Below, piece after piece: positions 63,297-64,000 of a DNA stretch of 64,000 nucleotides; the first letter of the stretch is position 1, and each line of letters begins with the position of its first letter. A program made the translations under genes and the position numbers. Below the pieces are notes generated by a model that saw nothing but the letters and a program-made list of their open reading frames with translations, had not been told where the DNA came from and searched no databases. The stretch lies in NCBI RefSeq assembly GCF_002007205.1, contig NZ_LAZS01000012.1:1-64000 (forward strand), written 5' to 3'. This stretch comes from Ensifer adhaerens. Lineage in GTDB: Bacteria; Pseudomonadota; Alphaproteobacteria; Rhizobiales; Rhizobiaceae.

Positions 63297-63683
63297 GTGT
63301 CGCCTGGGGGGATGCTGCTCATGTCGCTCGCTTTGCGAAGGCCTCGGGCTCCAAATCCCTCGAATCGCTTAAACGCAGTGCCAACCATGTGGCAGTCGAA
63401 CTGGAACGGGAGCAGGGTTTCGTTGCAGTTGCGTAGCGGATGACCCGACCCTCGCGCAAGGACTTGCGCCAAGGTCGCCCTGGTAGTGCCGATTTGGCTT
63501 GCAGCCGGAAGTTCCGCGCTGCTGAATGGTTTGGGCTGCAGCACTGGCGCGTGGCGTCGTGAGCCAGACGCTGCCGCTAGAGTCCAGCGATCCTGACGCG
63601 GTCGTCGGCTGGGAGTCATCATCGCTCGCCTTGATAGAAATCGAACGGCAGACCCGTAAGTTTTCTCGTCGGCAATGCGAAGA
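63297..63683. other. Intergenic stretch without recognisable gene
   Basis: These 387 bases lie between the convergent epimerase and aconitase genes. Short frames run through it on both strands, the longest extending past 63296 from antisense or shifted frames of the epimerase, but none has a convincing family match or ribosome site. No clear terminator hairpin was found. It may hold decayed coding DNA. Confidence 0.4.
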
Positions 63684-64000
63684 CTACTCCAAAGAAGTGT
63701 CGTGGCCTGACGCTGCGTTGGTTAGCAAATTCAGGACCGTCGGCAGGATGCCACCAGCTCTAAGTATCCGGATTTCCGCACGCGTCTCGATGGCTGCGGT
63801 CGCTTCGAAAGTGAAACTGGTTCCGTCCTCCTTTCGAACTGACACCGGCACGGAACAACGAGGCGCGAGAGCGTCTTCCTCGGCATTCACGCTAATGACA
63901 TCCCCTGGCTCAAGCCCCAACCGATCGAGGTCGAATCCCGACGGGAGCCGCAAAGGTAAGATTCCCATGCCAATCAGATTGGTGCGGTGGATACGCTCAA
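63684..64000 (-). CDS. Aconitate hydratase (AcnA family), C-terminal part cut by window edge
   Basis: The reverse strand is open from the right edge and reads ERIHRTNLIGMGILPL, the aconitase swivel-domain signature, then DLDRLGLEPGDVISVNAEED and ETRAEIRILRAGGILPTVLNLL before a TAG at 63684. The family isomerises citrate and isocitrate or hydrates related acids with a [4Fe-4S] cluster held in the unseen N-terminal part. The sequence differs noticeably from the usual rhizobial housekeeping AcnA C-terminus as I know it, so it may be an accessory or specialised aconitase. A decayed relative is at 32870-33019. Confidence 0.88.
   Translation of the reverse strand, partial: ERIHRTNLIGMGILPLRLPSGFDLDRLGLEPGDVISVNAEEDALAPRCSVPVSVRKEDGTSFTFEATAAIETRAEIRILRAGGILPTVLNLLTNAASGHDTSLE

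Noticed and set aside
62894-63436. Plus-strand 180-codon frame continuing past the epimerase into the gap
   Set aside because: It is a shifted frame of the epimerase for most of its length, and its tail after 63296 matches no family I know.
1-64000. Insertion sequences, integrases, CRISPR arrays, tRNA or rRNA genes
   Set aside because: None could be seen; no transposase-like proteins, regular repeat-spacer units or cloverleaf-like segments were noticed.

Overview
The window looks like an alphaproteobacterial, Rhizobiaceae-type (Ensifer/Sinorhizobium/Rhizobium-like) replicon segment. The DNA is GC-rich. The content is typical of rhizobial accessory DNA: betaine ABC importers, GntR/FCD regulators beside every catabolic block, an AraFGH-type sugar importer with an oxidative arabonate/galactonate route, and iron boxes of the RirA type (TGA-N9-TCA). 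No tRNA, rRNA, CRISPR array, transposase or integrase was seen. Species and replicon cannot be fixed from the sequence alone.

Layout. (1) 1-22.4 kb: catabolism of a methylated amino acid or betaine. A minus-strand operon carries an N-demethylase-like FMN/FAD enzyme, a DMSP-lyase-family cupin and the electron-transfer flavoprotein beta subunit (cut by the window edge). It is divergent from a TetR regulator and a ProC-like reductase. Two paralogous glycine-betaine/proline-betaine-type ABC importers follow, interleaved with a second FMN/FAD demethylase, an Ldh-type imine reductase, an aldehyde dehydrogenase, two DapA-family lyases/deaminases and two FAD amine or amino-acid oxidases. A GntR/FCD repressor and a GlxA/GbdR-type AraC regulator sit in or beside the block. 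The enzyme set fits import, demethylation and ring opening of a proline- or hydroxyproline-betaine-like compound to 2-oxoglutarate. (2) 22.5-32.8 kb: omega-aminotransferase, cytosolic C45 acyltransferase/amidohydrolase, a GntR regulator with two winged helices, a complete peptide-type ABC importer and an aldehyde dehydrogenase, consistent with uptake and hydrolysis of an amide-linked amine. (3) 32.8-41.5 kb: a decayed aconitase fragment, then a five-gene overlapping ferric-siderophore operon, a divergent TonB receptor and an AraC regulator, with two RirA-like boxes. (4) 41.6-52.1 kb: a ten-gene minus-strand operon (isopropylmalate/tartrate-type dehydrogenase, TctCBA importer, Ldh-type dehydrogenase, hydroxypyruvate-isomerase-like protein, semialdehyde dehydrogenase, cupin, ABM monooxygenase-like protein, AbrB-type membrane protein), divergent from a second tandem-winged-helix GntR regulator across a large nested dyad. 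(5) 52.4-63.3 kb: L-arabinose/D-galactose-type oxidative sugar acid catabolism in three transcription units (ilvD-type dehydratase, dapA-like, gntR; gntR, dgoD, SDR; araFGH plus epimerase). (6) The right edge holds the C-terminus of an aconitase.

The recurring theme is small catabolic modules, each with its own importer, oxidative enzymes ending in an aldehyde dehydrogenase or DapA-family step, and a divergent local regulator with recognisable operators. The least explained parts are the ten-gene organic-acid operon, the amide-hydrolysis cluster, and the cupin/demethylase/ETF operon.
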